Source: Numida meleagris | Taxonomy: Eukaryota; Chordata; Aves; Galliformes; Numididae | Assembly (NCBI RefSeq): GCF_002078875.1 | Contig: NC_034412.1 | Span: 28,551,458-28,615,457, forward strand | Reading direction: 5' to 3' | DNA length: 64,000 bases | Shown here: positions 15,190 through 26,700 of the stretch, in pieces | Layout of the letters: every line of letters starts with the position of its first letter | How positions within the stretch are numbered: the stretch's first letter is position 1 | The notes under the pieces: generated by a model | The model's input: only the letters and a program-made list of their open reading frames with translations | Database searches by the model: none | What the model was told of the DNA's origin: nothing | Program-made: the position numbers and the translations under genes

Positions 15190-15730
15190 TGAGGCTCAGT
15201 GGCCTCTGTTTTGCTTAATTGTAATCCTAGCATTATCTGTAATGCCTATCATGCCCTGAGGCACTCACAGACATTAATGGCCCCGAATAGCCTCACCTGG
15301 GGTGCCAGCCACACAGCCTCTGCCCACAGGACTTCAGAACTCCATTTAAGCTCAGGCCTGGGCTGTCAGTGCTTTTCTACATTATGCTGGGAGTCTGTCC
15401 ATCATTCTATCTGATTGTTCATCTCACTTCATCCCCTAGCTGGACCTGAGGCTTGTAGGTACTCTGTTGCTAGATCTTTCTGGAGTGGGCCCTTTTGCTT
15501 CACGCAGTAGCCTTAGTTCCACTCTTGCTTCTGGCTGCTCTCCACTGGAGTGTCTGGGTAAACCCTGTTTCCAACACCCAGTTTTGCCTGTTCTATTGTT
15601 GTGCTGGGGGACTGTGCTCCAGCTAGTGTGGATGTGGTTTTTCTTGGGCTCACTCGTGGCTTGTCCTCTAACGTGGAGCAGCTCTGCTTGTGCTGCTGGA
15701 AATACTAAGCAGTAGGGCACTTAACATGCT
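15190..15730. other. GC-richer block, possible old interspersed repeat
   Basis: About 540 bp here are clearly richer in G and C, and more complex, than the flanks. Open frames run on both strands (94 codons on minus, 82 on plus), but neither shows a domain, and overlapping frames on both strands are expected from composition alone. The text around 'ctccatttaagctcaggc' has the look of a repeat family to me, perhaps a decayed LTR, but I could not find matching ends or a target-site duplication. It could equally be unique sequence. Confidence 0.3.
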
Positions 15731-18700
15731 GAGACATGAAATGTGAGATGTGATAAGCTCAAATCTGTTTCTCTGGAGCTCCCAAACATAAAGTGTTTTC
15801 AAGATCTGGAATTTCAGGGAGGATAAGTGTTTTCTCAAAACAACCTCTTTTACTGCAGAAGATTCAGCTCTTGGGACAAGATGAACACTCTTTATATGAT
15901 TTAAGCTTTCAACTAGAAAGTAGTACATATACCAGAAACTTGTGCGGAGGGGAGGGCTAGCTTAGGAATTATGCCCATTTTACAGGGGACTTGTAAACTT
16001 CACACACTGAAATTAGGACTCTCACAAAAGCATAACTCCCTTCAGAATGAAATTGCTATTCTGTGTCCGACTCTGTCCATCTTGACAGAGTACTCAGCAG
16101 AGAAATTGTAAGGCTGGGAGCAGGATTTCTAGGATTTCTGTGTTTGTCAGGTAGGCTGTTGGCCTGAGAAGTGCAGATAGGCTCCTTGATACTCTCTTGG
16201 AGTGAGTAATTATGCGAGCTGATGGGAAGCACAAACCAGGATTTGAAAACAGCTTAATCTGGCAGAAATTCATTAAAACTGAAACATCTCTGGGAAACAT
16301 TTAAACATTAATGGATAGGCAAACTGAGAATAGAAAAATGTTCAACAAAAATAGCAGTGTTGTTGTTTTCCTCTCCAATTGGCTCTACTGGTAATTCTCC
16401 TTGCATACCACGTAGTAGTATTTGGTATGGTTCCATGTGGTTGTTTTTTTGGCTTGGGGTTTTTGGTTATTTTTAAATTTCTTTGCAAATAAATGTGGTT
16501 GGTTATATACAGAAAACAGCAATAAAATAAGCTGTAGTACTAATCACTCAAGAGTTAAGAAAGAATTAAGATTGTTGAGGCCACTGTAGTTCACTCCCCA
16601 TGTACATTATGAGATACTCTTTAATTACATTATCTCATTCTTTGTTTTCCCACAGGACCCTGCGTCATTCAGAGTGCAGGATGAACAGTGCTTGGAATGA
16701 ATCGGCACAATGAAGTGAAAGAAGCTGTTGTTTGCAGGACTCATGGCAGTTGTTGAGGAAGTTGGCGTATGTGTTTTGAATGAGTTGGGATGTCAAGAAA
16801 AGAAAGGATGATCCTGTAGCTGAGGCAACTCTGTTTCTCTGGAGAATGAGTTTCTGTCACTGCCTTTGCCAAAAAGATTCTATGAGGTACTGTTTTGGGG
16901 AGAGAAAGGACAAAACTTTTCTCAGGTATCCACTAACTGTGAACATGTCATTTTCCTAGAAATCTGGGAGCCTGGATCCGTTTTCTGTATGCCCCAATAT
17001 CAAACAAAATGTTGAGTTCAGTGAGCAGTGTGCTTCATTCTTACACTTGGATGAATATTTATACTATCATAATTAAAAACTGTCTTACAAGAGAGTTGAA
17101 AAAATGTTTTGTGCTTTCAGTTCTACGTATTCTGAACTCCCAGAATAGCTATTTGATGCAACTGTGTTAAGAGAGTTATCTGTTTACAGAGCTAGCATTT
17201 AGTTAATTGTTAAATAAAAAACTTGAAGTAGTGACAAACAATAATCAATTTTATTAGATAAGAATACTGAGTGCCAGTACAAACTACCTAACTAATTGAA
17301 GGTTTCCTAATTTGTGATGATAGTCTGTATTTATCTTTGATGCTCAGCTGTATATCCTGCTATAGTAGTTGCAAAATGTTTATGAAAGATGTATTTTCCT
17401 TTACGATGTTTTGAAATCAACTAGTTTATTTTCAGCAGTAAGCAACTATTTCAAAATCAGGGCCTCAAAGAAACTGGTGTATCAGCTTTCACATATTCAA
17501 CTTGGATCTAATCTGCTTTCCTTGTATCTTAGTGTAGTTGCTCTTTCCTTCTAAAACTTATTTTTAGGCATCAATTTAGCTACAGTGATGCGGCCAGAAT
17601 TAATCTTCCCTTATTCTAGAATGAAGTAGAAATAATCCAGTTGGCCTCTGCTCCTGTGTAAGTGGGTTTTACTTCATAGGGGACTAATCAATGAAGAGTA
17701 AGTTCCAAACTGTACTCAGAATTTGGGTTGCAAGCGGCAGTCAGCTCAGAGACAATATTGCTACAATGTGAATTTTTCTCTGAATGATAGTATCATGCAA
17801 CCAAATAAAACATTTTTTCTTCTCTCGGACATCTTCAAACTCTGTCATCTTCTTCAGTAATGCAAACGGAGAGATTCTCAGTTCCTCAGACATTAACTTT
17901 CAGTCCTCATGCTTTAGAGTAACTAAACTGAACATTGTTGTCATTTTACAGTTAAGAGAATAATGTAAGATTCCTAAGATTTTACTCTCACTTCTCAGTT
18001 GTTGATCACTTAGCAAATATTCCCTTATTCTACTCAGCTATGACATAGTGAAATGCAACAGCAGTACATTAGTAGTCTAAAAATGCATTTTTGTACGTGA
18101 AAATCTGACTTCATTCTGCATTTTAGGTGTTTGTTTGAGGGATTTAGACATTAAGAAATCCTATTCAGTGAGCAGTTTGGATTTGTTTTTATTACAGCAG
18201 AACAGTAAAGTGAGCATTAATGAAAAGGGAGAACACCGACATGATTCTGCATGGAGGTTTGTTTTTTTTTTTTGAGTCATAAAAGGTTATCTTGCTTCTT
18301 AAGTAGCTATTCATCTAGAATGTAGGTAAAATCATAAGTTCATATTGGATGTTTTTATTTGAGATTTTATTCACAGCAATAAACTCTAGACCAGGATAAT
18401 AAAACGTGAGCTTTATGAGAATATTCTTGATTGATGAGGGTCTGTATGTGGCTGTGATTGTGGAAGCACGTGTACTCAGTGCAGATGGGAAGAGGAATGT
18501 TTCAGCTGTGCAAGTACCCTGAGCTGTGGAGGAGTAAATCGAGCTGAGACAGTGAGGCTCCCAGCCAGGGGTGCTCTCATAAAAGCACAGCCATACTTGG
18601 TGCCATGCTGTTTGATGTAGCTTAAATCACAGCCTCCTCCAAAGAAAGGATATTAGGTGTAGAGAATAGAGAATGACTTTAGGAAGGCCAGTTAAGTCAT

Positions 18701-21700
18701 GTAGCTTATTCTAGCTTATGCCTGACATTGCAAGCTACTATTAACCTTGCAATAATTTACTGAATCTTAGTTTAGAATCAAATTATAGTCTGAAAAAAAT
18801 TGATAATTTAGGGCTTGTCTATCTCATATCCAGTTTCGGTCATTTAATAAGAATAATAACTAAGGGTAGTTTTAAGTTGTCAGAGCTGTCTACTTCCTTA
18901 AACTATAATTTTGACAGACAGAGAGGTGCTACTTTTCCAATTTCCTGTACCAACCATAACAATGTGATCCAATTCAGGTGAAGGATAGTATATCTATATT
19001 TGTCCTGACAATAGAAATGTGTTCAAATAAATGAATGTAAAAATAGTACTTTTTTTTCTTTGGCCCAGTGTTATGCAGAGACGTACAAAAGCAGAGACTG
19101 TGACAGGTGAGGTGACATCACATTCCCCTTAACAGTAATGTTAGTAGCAAGGCCACAGATACAGAAAGCACTGGGCAATTAATTGCCTTCTTTTTTAATG
19201 ATAATATCTTTGTATGAGAAGGGCTATAAATACTCCTTTTGTTTATTTTGCAACCCAAGGGCAAATCTATGATAGAGACAAGATTCTGCAGCCACAGAGT
19301 TATAGAAGACTCAGCATTCTACTGTGCTGCTAATAAGAGCTTCCAAGTACTTTTGAGATGACCTAAAAATAAATCAGAGCAGCTCTTATGTTTTATAGAC
19401 AGTTTTACTAAAGGCATGGTGGGAGGGAGAGGGAGAAGAGAAAAATGCATATGTAAACAAATCTTCAGAAGGAACATTTTCTAAAGAAGGTATATCATGT
19501 AACTACGTGGGTAAAACTTGCATTAAGTAAATGCCCAGTGTGAAATCCATATCTAAATTAGAATCAATTAGCTTGAAAATGTTGATTGCAAGCCAGTCAA
19601 CATTGAGAAGTCTCTGATGGTTGCCATTTGTAGTAAAGAAGAATGATTCTGGTCTAAATACAACCTGAGGCTACTACTGAAAAAAACTTCACTCATCTGC
19701 TCCTCTGTTTCACTTGAAAATAGACCAATGAAAACTGCCTGCAGTCAATGGATGTAAGTAGCACTCGATTTTATCAATAAACAGTGGCATAGCATGAGGG
19801 ACAAATGTCAGCTCAAACCTGTAATGCCAATGAAAGATGGAGATACTGGGACCTCCCGGGGACACAGACACCAGCACACACTTGCCAAGCAGTCAGGTAT
19901 CATGCCCTCTTTTGAACTCCTGTTGAAAATTAGATGAGATTTCTTTCTTCATTATTTCTTCTGCGTAATTCCTCCTAATTTTACTTCCATTCCTGAAGAA
20001 TTTGTAGCTGTTTTTGTCTTCTTCCAATGTTATTTTTGTTAAATAATTAATTTGTTACCCACTAGTTTTATAAGAGGCTAATATAGCTTTTTACTTAATT
20101 TTGAAATGCTCAATACCCTCCTGAAAAAGAGGCTATTTGATCAGAAGAACAGAGAAGATTATATGCAGCATTTCTAATAATGTTCATGTGTACATGAACT
20201 TCTACGATGTCATCATTCATTCACTTTACTGGAAATGCCTCGTGCATGTTTGGACTGCATTCCTCTTTCAAGGGTATAGGAAACTAATAATCATTTTGAC
20301 TGTTTAATCCATTATCACTCTTCAATCACTTTTTGTAACTGAGATCCCAGGAAGAATTCTTATTATCCTTTATTTATGACCTTGCAGTCCATACAATTGA
20401 TTTTCCCCCATTACCATTACTTTGCCTCCCAAGGTCATTCACTACTTCTAGTACAACATAAAGGTTCCTCTCTGTATGAATAATTCATCTCAGTAACATA
20501 CCGAGAGACCTCAGTGGCGTATTTTGTGTTTTGTACATAAAGTTTGTGAATGGAAGCATTAAATTAGGATTGTCTGAAGATGGCTTTTTGAGAACTCCAC
20601 CTAGAAACTTACAAGAGCTTCTGGTCCAGTGCTGCTGTTTCAGTGTGTGCAAAGAAGGTAAATTCACAGTACGATTGGCAGCACTGAATTGCACTTTCCA
20701 TTTAACATTTCAGAAATATTTGTGAATGTTAAATAACCTTGTTTTTACTTCAGCAAGGTTGGTTACTTATCTGTAAAATAACTGGATCGGAATAAAATGT
20801 TTTTAAAACCTAAAACAATGAATAGAAAACAATGTAGCCTTTTTCTTTGCATCCACAATAGTTGCACTCAGACAATATATTGTTAATTCTCTTTGTCTGA
20901 GATGGGCAGTACAAGGCAAACTGACAGTGAAAAGTTATCTTCCCTTTGGAAAGCTATAAACCTGAGCTGCTTCTTTCTTTGAGAAGAAAAATAATACCGT
21001 TCTGTATAACAATATAAAGCAATGCTGACACCTACAGAGAATGTATGTAAATATCAACTTTAGAATTGGCATTTTCTGTGATAATTTCCAGAAATACTTG
21101 GTAAAAGAACAAATGGTTTAAAGGAACTTAAAGAAAATAGATCTTTATCTTCTACCTGTATCAGTCCTTGGTAAAGCAGATAAAACTTTGAAAATAAACA
21201 TATGCTTTAATTTTTTTCATTCCCTTTCAGCTATTCAGCTTTCTTCATGCAGATATGCATAAACAAATCTGTTAAAGATTCCCCTAGGAAGTAACTGAAG
21301 GAAAAAATGGAGTTTATACTGGTGCTTTTTCTAAAGCTGTGGGCAGAGGATGGAATGCTCCATTTGGTTCAGTAGCAGAAATATCAACATGCTCTATGTA
21401 GCTGGGAAGGTGGTAGCAATGTACACTTTCAACTGAATATTTTTTTTTAATAAATTGATTAACACTGCTGTGGACCCATGAATTAAGCCATCAATACGAT
21501 GGCCATTAGTGCACAGAACCTGGTTTGCTGCCTCTGTTTCTCCATTTCTTCTATACTGTGACCCAACAGTACAGATCATATATGTATAACAGATTATTTT
21601 AGCATTGCTGGGTTTTGAAGGTTCTTTACTCAGCCAAACAGGCCTCTAAAATCTTCCTTTCAATAAGAGTTCATCACATGTGGAGCAAAGTTTAAAAAAA

Positions 21701-22499
21701 AATTAGTCGAACATTGGAGGGAAGTTACACAGAGAAGGCAGCTCTCTTACTGAGTGTTTGTTCACTGATGCACTATTATGGGTAATGCAAGCTATAATAC
21801 TTGCTCCAGTGGTGCTGAAAGATGGACCACTCCTTTCCTTCACAGCATATGGCAGATGACATATACACGGGAGATGTATAACTAATAATGAGTGCTCTGT
21901 AACAGAGGAAAAATCTGCCATTTTTCTCAGAAGAAATGCATAGGCTTAAAGGAGAAGTACCTACCTAAAAATGGTGAGTTAGTAAAGCAGCTCAGGAATG
22001 GGAGGCACTAAGCCATTTAAAAGAAGCTTTGGAAAAAGGAGAGGTAGCTTGCCCAACATTCAACTGTCCATGCTCCCATTGTGCCAACATCTAGGAGGAT
22101 TTCAGCTCCCAGTGCAAAATTGCTTAATGAAGCTCAGGGTAGGTTTCCAGATCTGAACTGCTTAAGAATTTTTAGGTTTTGGTTTTATGACTTGGACCCA
22201 GCTCAACTTATGAGTAAATGGAAACTAGGAAGACTGAATGACTGGAAAGCTTGCCTTTGAAATTAGTATATATATATATTTTGTCTTAACCAAAAAGGGC
22301 TACAAATCAGAAGGCAATATTATTCATTAAAGGCAAATCATAATTATTTTGATGCAAAGTGATGAATAAAAATTCCTTATTTTAGGCCTCTACTGCTTCT
22401 TTGGAATCAAGTTTCCATGTATTCCATAGAATATATCATAAGACAGTCAGAGGTGTCTTTGAAAAATGGGTATGTTTTATATCCTAGAATCTTTCATCT

Positions 22500-22537
22500 G
22501 ATTGATAACAGTGTAGATTGATAACAGATTGATAACA
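22500..22537 (+). repeat. Three-copy 11-bp tandem repeat (gattgataaca)
   Basis: Three identical copies of gattgataaca lie at 22,500-22,510, 22,516-22,526 and 22,527-22,537. The first two are separated by five bases and the last two are adjacent. Each unit contains TGATAA, a GATA-factor core. This is most simply a small replication-slippage array. Confidence 0.8.
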
Positions 22538-22774
22538 ATAGATTGCTAAGGTCTTCCCACTGAAAAAAAAATCCATTTGGAGTAGTTAATGTATGTTTTC
22601 ATTTCCATTGGAAAACACCAATATTAAAACTTAGGCATCTTTACCTTATTTATGGAATTAAGTATAGTTGTTCAGGTCATTTTAGTAAACTCTAGAAATA
22701 AAAACATCAGGCTTAACTACTTTCCTGCATAACTGTGACACTAAACATGCGTATGTTGAAGTGTGTAATAGTGA

Positions 22775-22802
22775 TATATTTTTGTATATACACAAAAATA
22801 TA
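22775..22802. repeat. 11-bp inverted repeat next to the CR1 5' junction
   Basis: Arm tatatttttgt (22,775-22,785) and arm acaaaaatata (22,792-22,802) are exact reverse complements around a 6-nt loop. The element ends within about 10 bp of where recognisable CR1 sequence begins. An AT-rich stem-loop of this kind may simply be chance in an AT-rich region, or may relate to the integration site. Confidence 0.65.
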
Positions 22803-22915
22803 ATGAGAAGGGCAATAAAGCTGGTGGAGGGTCTGGACCTCAAGTCTTAGAAGGAGCAGCTCAGGGAGCTGGGATTGTTTAGTCTGAAGAAGAGGAGGCT
22901 CAGGGGAGACCTTAT

Positions 22916-22920
22916 TGCTC
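22916..22920 (+). repeat. Left target-site duplication of the solo LTR (tgctc)
   Basis: The five bases tgctc immediately before the LTR's TG are repeated immediately after its CA at 23,448-23,452. Removing the LTR and one copy restores continuous CR1 sequence, which confirms the boundaries. A 5-bp duplication is typical of ERVL-like and some other retroviral integrases. Confidence 0.9.
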
Positions 22921-23447
22921 TGTCATGGTTTTGTGATTTTCGGTTATTGGTATTCCACATCATAACATCATGTAGTGGACATACCTAGTTCAGAAGAGAA
23001 GGACTACTACAGTCCCCACGGTACTTTGCTCCTTTGTTACCATTTTCCAGCCGGAGGGAAAAGATAGAAGCTCGCAGTATAAAAACTTGCAGATCACGAG
23101 ACCTCGTCCCTTTTTCCGCCGTCTCTCGTCTTGGCAGCACCTCGCTCTCCAGCCGCCTTATCGTCGGTAGTAGAGTAAGGCCTACCTTGATTTTGGGACA
23201 TTCTCTCTCTGTGTATTGAATTTATCAGCTTAAATTGTAATTATATTGTATTATAGTGTGTTGTTTTGCATTCCGATATTTTATTTAGTAAATTAGTTTG
23301 TTTCTCCTCAGATTGTTGCCGCTGTTCTTTGCTCTCAGGGCCATCTCCCTACCCTTTTCCCCTTTTCCCTTTTCCCGGGACGTGGGCCCTTGGGTCCCCC
23401 GTCCCCTTTGTCACGGAATCGGGCCTAACGCCTGTAAACCGTCGACA
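22921..23447 (+). mobile_element. Solo endogenous-retrovirus LTR (527 bp)
   Basis: The element begins tgtcatggtt and ends ccgtcgaca, giving the canonical TG...CA termini, and is flanked by the 5-bp duplication tgctc. A TATAAAAA box lies at 23,078-23,085, and an AGTAAA polyadenylation-like signal follows near 23,288; both fix the plus orientation. A pyrimidine- and GC-rich end (23,330-23,447) resembles a U5 region. There is no internal gag, pol or env and no second LTR, so this is the product of recombination between two LTRs of a former provirus. The 5-bp duplication favours an ERVL-type family, but I cannot name the family with certainty. Confidence 0.88.
23078..23085 (+). promoter_or_regulatory. 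TATA box of the solo LTR
   Basis: TATAAAAA sits about 155 bp into the LTR, where a U3 promoter box is expected, and would place initiation around 23,110. The motif is intact. Whether it still drives transcription cannot be told from sequence. Confidence 0.6.
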
Positions 23448-23452
23448 TGCTC
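23448..23452 (+). repeat. Right target-site duplication of the solo LTR (tgctc)
   Basis: This is an exact match to the left copy at 22,916-22,920 and directly follows the terminal CA. Both copies are unmutated over five bases, which is too short for dating. Confidence 0.9.
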
Positions 23453-23782
23453 TTTACAACTCCCTAAAAGGAGGTTGTGATGAAGTGGGGGTTGATCTCT
23501 TCTCCCAGATAATTAGCAATAGGATGAGAGGGAATGGCCTTAAGTTGCACCAGGGGAGGTTCAGGTTGGGTGTTAGGAAAAACTTCTCTGAGAGAGTGGT
23601 CAGGCGCTGGAATGGGCTGCCCAGGGAGGTGGTGGAGTCACCATCCCTGGAGGTGTTCAAGGAATGTGGATATGCAGCACTGAGGGACGTAGTTTAGTCA
23701 GGGCAACATTGGTGGTAGGTAGATGGTTGGAGCAGAGAATCTTAGAAGTCTTTTCCAACCTTATTGATTCTGCGATTCTGTG

Positions 23783-26700
23783 AAATGTTCCTATACATGT
23801 TTATGAATACCAAGTTAAATGTGGTGGAATTCTTTTGGTAAAGAAATACCCTTTCCTCTTCAAAATTTGCATGTTTCCATTTTCATGTGAAGCTTTTAAT
23901 GCATGTTCATGTTGAGCAAAATCATTGTTCTAAACTGTTGATTTGGTGGATACAATCACAACTTCAGCAGCAAACAGCAAAAAACTTAGTTGCCAATTTT
24001 GAATCCTGTGAGATAAATTTCTCACCTGTGTTTTCTTACTGCCGTCAGACAGAAAATACAGTTTCTGTAATGAACATTGTTACTTGGAAAGGCTTAGGCC
24101 TTGTCTGTGGCTAAGGAGGAAAGCTTGCTGAAGTGCAGCCTGCAGTTTCCCTTTTTTGTTTCTTGTAGCATGTAGAAGACAGCTGTTGTCTCTCAACTTT
24201 CCTGCTCTTGCCGTGAGTTTACACAAATAGCAGCTTCTTGTGAAGCTGCCATACAATCAGCGCATTGTTTCAATGCAAGTAAAGGCAACGCATTGCTATG
24301 CTTTTACAGTAGCATTTTGGTCCGCTAATGGGGAAAAGGGAAGTCCCTGAAGATGAGCTTTGCCCAAGCGCTGGCAGCAGCGGGTGCAGTGTGGCTGCAA
24401 GGCCGGGACGCCCACAGGCAGGGCTTCGGCCACGCTTGGCTCTCACTAGGGGTCGCAGGATGCCAAAAAATCGGCATCCACTAGCAGGGGCAGGGATGGC
24501 AGGCCTTTGAGGATCACCCTCGGTGCCATCCTTTGCAGGCTGGGGGAAGCCTTGGGACGACGTGCAGGTTCTGTGAGCTGTGCGCACCCGCTGCCCACTG
24601 TCCTGTTGGCTTGCTAAAACGAGGTTTGCTCAGGACAGGACGTTTAAGTCTGGGAAGAGAATGGGGTCTAATTATTACCAAATGCATGCCAAATCCATAA
24701 GAAAGGCCTCATGCTGCTACAGCTGTGATTATTTTTGTTGCTGAACATAATCTGCATCTTAACTGGAGATCTGGCTAGGCACTGTTTGCAGTGTTATGCT
24801 CATTAAATGCTCACTGATGAAAATGAATAATACATTTTGTTTGTAAAGCAGCAGTCCCTTCTTCCACAGTGAAGTCCTCGAGTGGTTACTGGTGTTCTAG
24901 CACTTCTCTAGCCAAGTACTTGGTTAATGTGATTAGGTCTACACTCTCTGAAGTGCTACATCACAAATGTTGTCTCCATCAGTAGTTTCTCTTTTGAAAG
25001 TTCTGATACTAAAATCTAATGATACATCTGGGTTCAGAAGACAGCTTTCTCATCTAGTTTGCTGCTGGTTACTAAACCAAACCTTACACATGTTCCTATG
25101 TCTTTACTTTCCCAAATAAATACCGTTACTGCAGTGATGGTGAGGGTGCAAGATAGTAACAAGCTATTAAACACAAGATCCAAATCTGCTGATGGAGACA
25201 ATGAGCAGAGGAGAGGAATTTGTTCATTAAAGCAAATGGAATGTGGACAAGATTAGGGAACACATTACAAGTATAACAAATGGCCTTAGAAATTCTGAGT
25301 TACGGAAAATATGCATATACCATAACTATTTTGATACTTGATATCAATTGAAATATTAATTTCTTGTAAAGATAGGAATAAAAATGAATTAAAGGACTGT
25401 TGATTTTGAAAGATGTGAGTGAAAACATAATGGCTTTAAGCCTATTTAAACACATAGAGGGAGAAGAAAATAGGCTTGGATAGGAGAAGCAGTTGTAGAA
25501 GACTTTCAAAAATCAAAGATGATTTGAAACATTTAGAAGTCAAGCTGTTACTTCAATACAGCTAACTCTTAAGATGAGAAAATTCAAGACACTACTCACT
25601 ATAAACATTTTGTGCAACTTCTACAAAATTTGAGGGTTTGTGCTACAGATTTTTCTAGTATAAGAATTTTTGTAATGCGTCTTATATCTATCTGCAATCT
25701 CTGTCCTGCAAACTGCTACTGGTAACTCATGTCACTCCTTGAGTAAATGGTGGTTCCATCTTGTTTTGATTTTGGAAGTGTTTTGATCTCAGATTTTGGG
25801 CTGAGTCTTTCAAATTATTTACGTTTATGTATGCACACACAATTGTCAGTAATGGTCTACAGACATCCATGACACGTCTAGTATTGCAGATTGTGTAACT
25901 ATGGAAAGGCATCAAAAAGTGAATTGCATGGACTTAGTTCTCTAACTGTTCTGAGGGAAAACTCTACTGACATGACAGCAAGCTGAGATCAATGTAATAT
26001 GAATTATCTATAGCAAATAATGATTGAGGGTTGTACAAAACTATCGCTTTCATGACTGAAAAAGCACTGGTCTATAAAATAAAATACAGTGTAATCTCTG
26101 AATCCTCCAGACAGAGGTGATTGATTATTGCTGTATGATGCACCAGTTCTGTCTTGGAAAAAAAAAAAAAAAAAAAAAAGCTTATGCTGCACAATGTAGG
26201 AAAGGACAATTGATAATAAGCACAGTGCAATAATTCTGGAGAGAGCTGGATCATATGAATACAATTATATTGTTTTTCTTCATGATCTTATACTGCTGAG
26301 GATTAAAAAAAGGTACTAGGTATGCCACTTTGGGTATACGAGGTGGGTTGTGCGTTTTTTGTTTTTTTTTTTTAATTACTGCATTGTAAAATTCAGTGGG
26401 CACAATACCACCTTTATCAATGAAGTCTGTGTCTGCGATTGTAGAAACAGGTGAAAGTACTCTGTCATGTAGAACTGATGTAAATATTACTGCATATAGA
26501 ACGGGCCAGTAACTACAGGGGAATGCTGCTGCCATTGGCAATGTTTGTACCAGGGTTTCTTGCTGCTTTTTGTGAGACAATTGCCATTCTTCCTTTTGGG
26601 AGCTGGTGGTATGCTTTATTTACTTTTGGTGATCCTGAGGAAGAATACATTGTGTCCATGTAAGATATCCAATTAGCCCATGGTTCCTCTATTTGCTTTG

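Larger units (their letters stand above)
13852..22810. other. Intergenic DNA, no gene recognised
   Basis: AT-rich sequence with no supported coding exon or RNA gene. A GC-richer segment at 15,190-15,730 is listed separately. A splice-acceptor-like tract (ending in cccacag near 16,655) precedes a purine-rich segment, but no open reading frame or partner exon supports a gene. A T12 run lies near 18,263. Confidence 0.6.
22811..23782 (+). mobile_element. CR1 LINE fragment, interrupted by a solo LTR
   Basis: A 5'-truncated CR1 in sense orientation lies in two pieces, 22,811-22,920 and 23,448-23,782. The first piece has the CR1 'ggagcagctcagggagctgg' stretch and the 'agaggaggctcaggggagacc' stretch. 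The second resumes exactly where the first stops ('ctctttacaactccctaaaa'), then runs through 'ggtggtggagtcaccatccc' to the terminal octamer-type repeat gattctgcgattctgtg at 23,766-23,782. The open frame spanning 23,266-23,697 is a chimera of LTR and CR1 sequence and not a gene. The interruption gives the relative age: CR1 first, LTR later. Confidence 0.92.

Noticed and set aside
23266..23697. 143-codon open frame on the plus strand
   Set aside because: It crosses the LTR/CR1 junction. The N-terminal half is LTR sequence and the C-terminal half is the CR1 3' region, so it is a chimera and not a gene.
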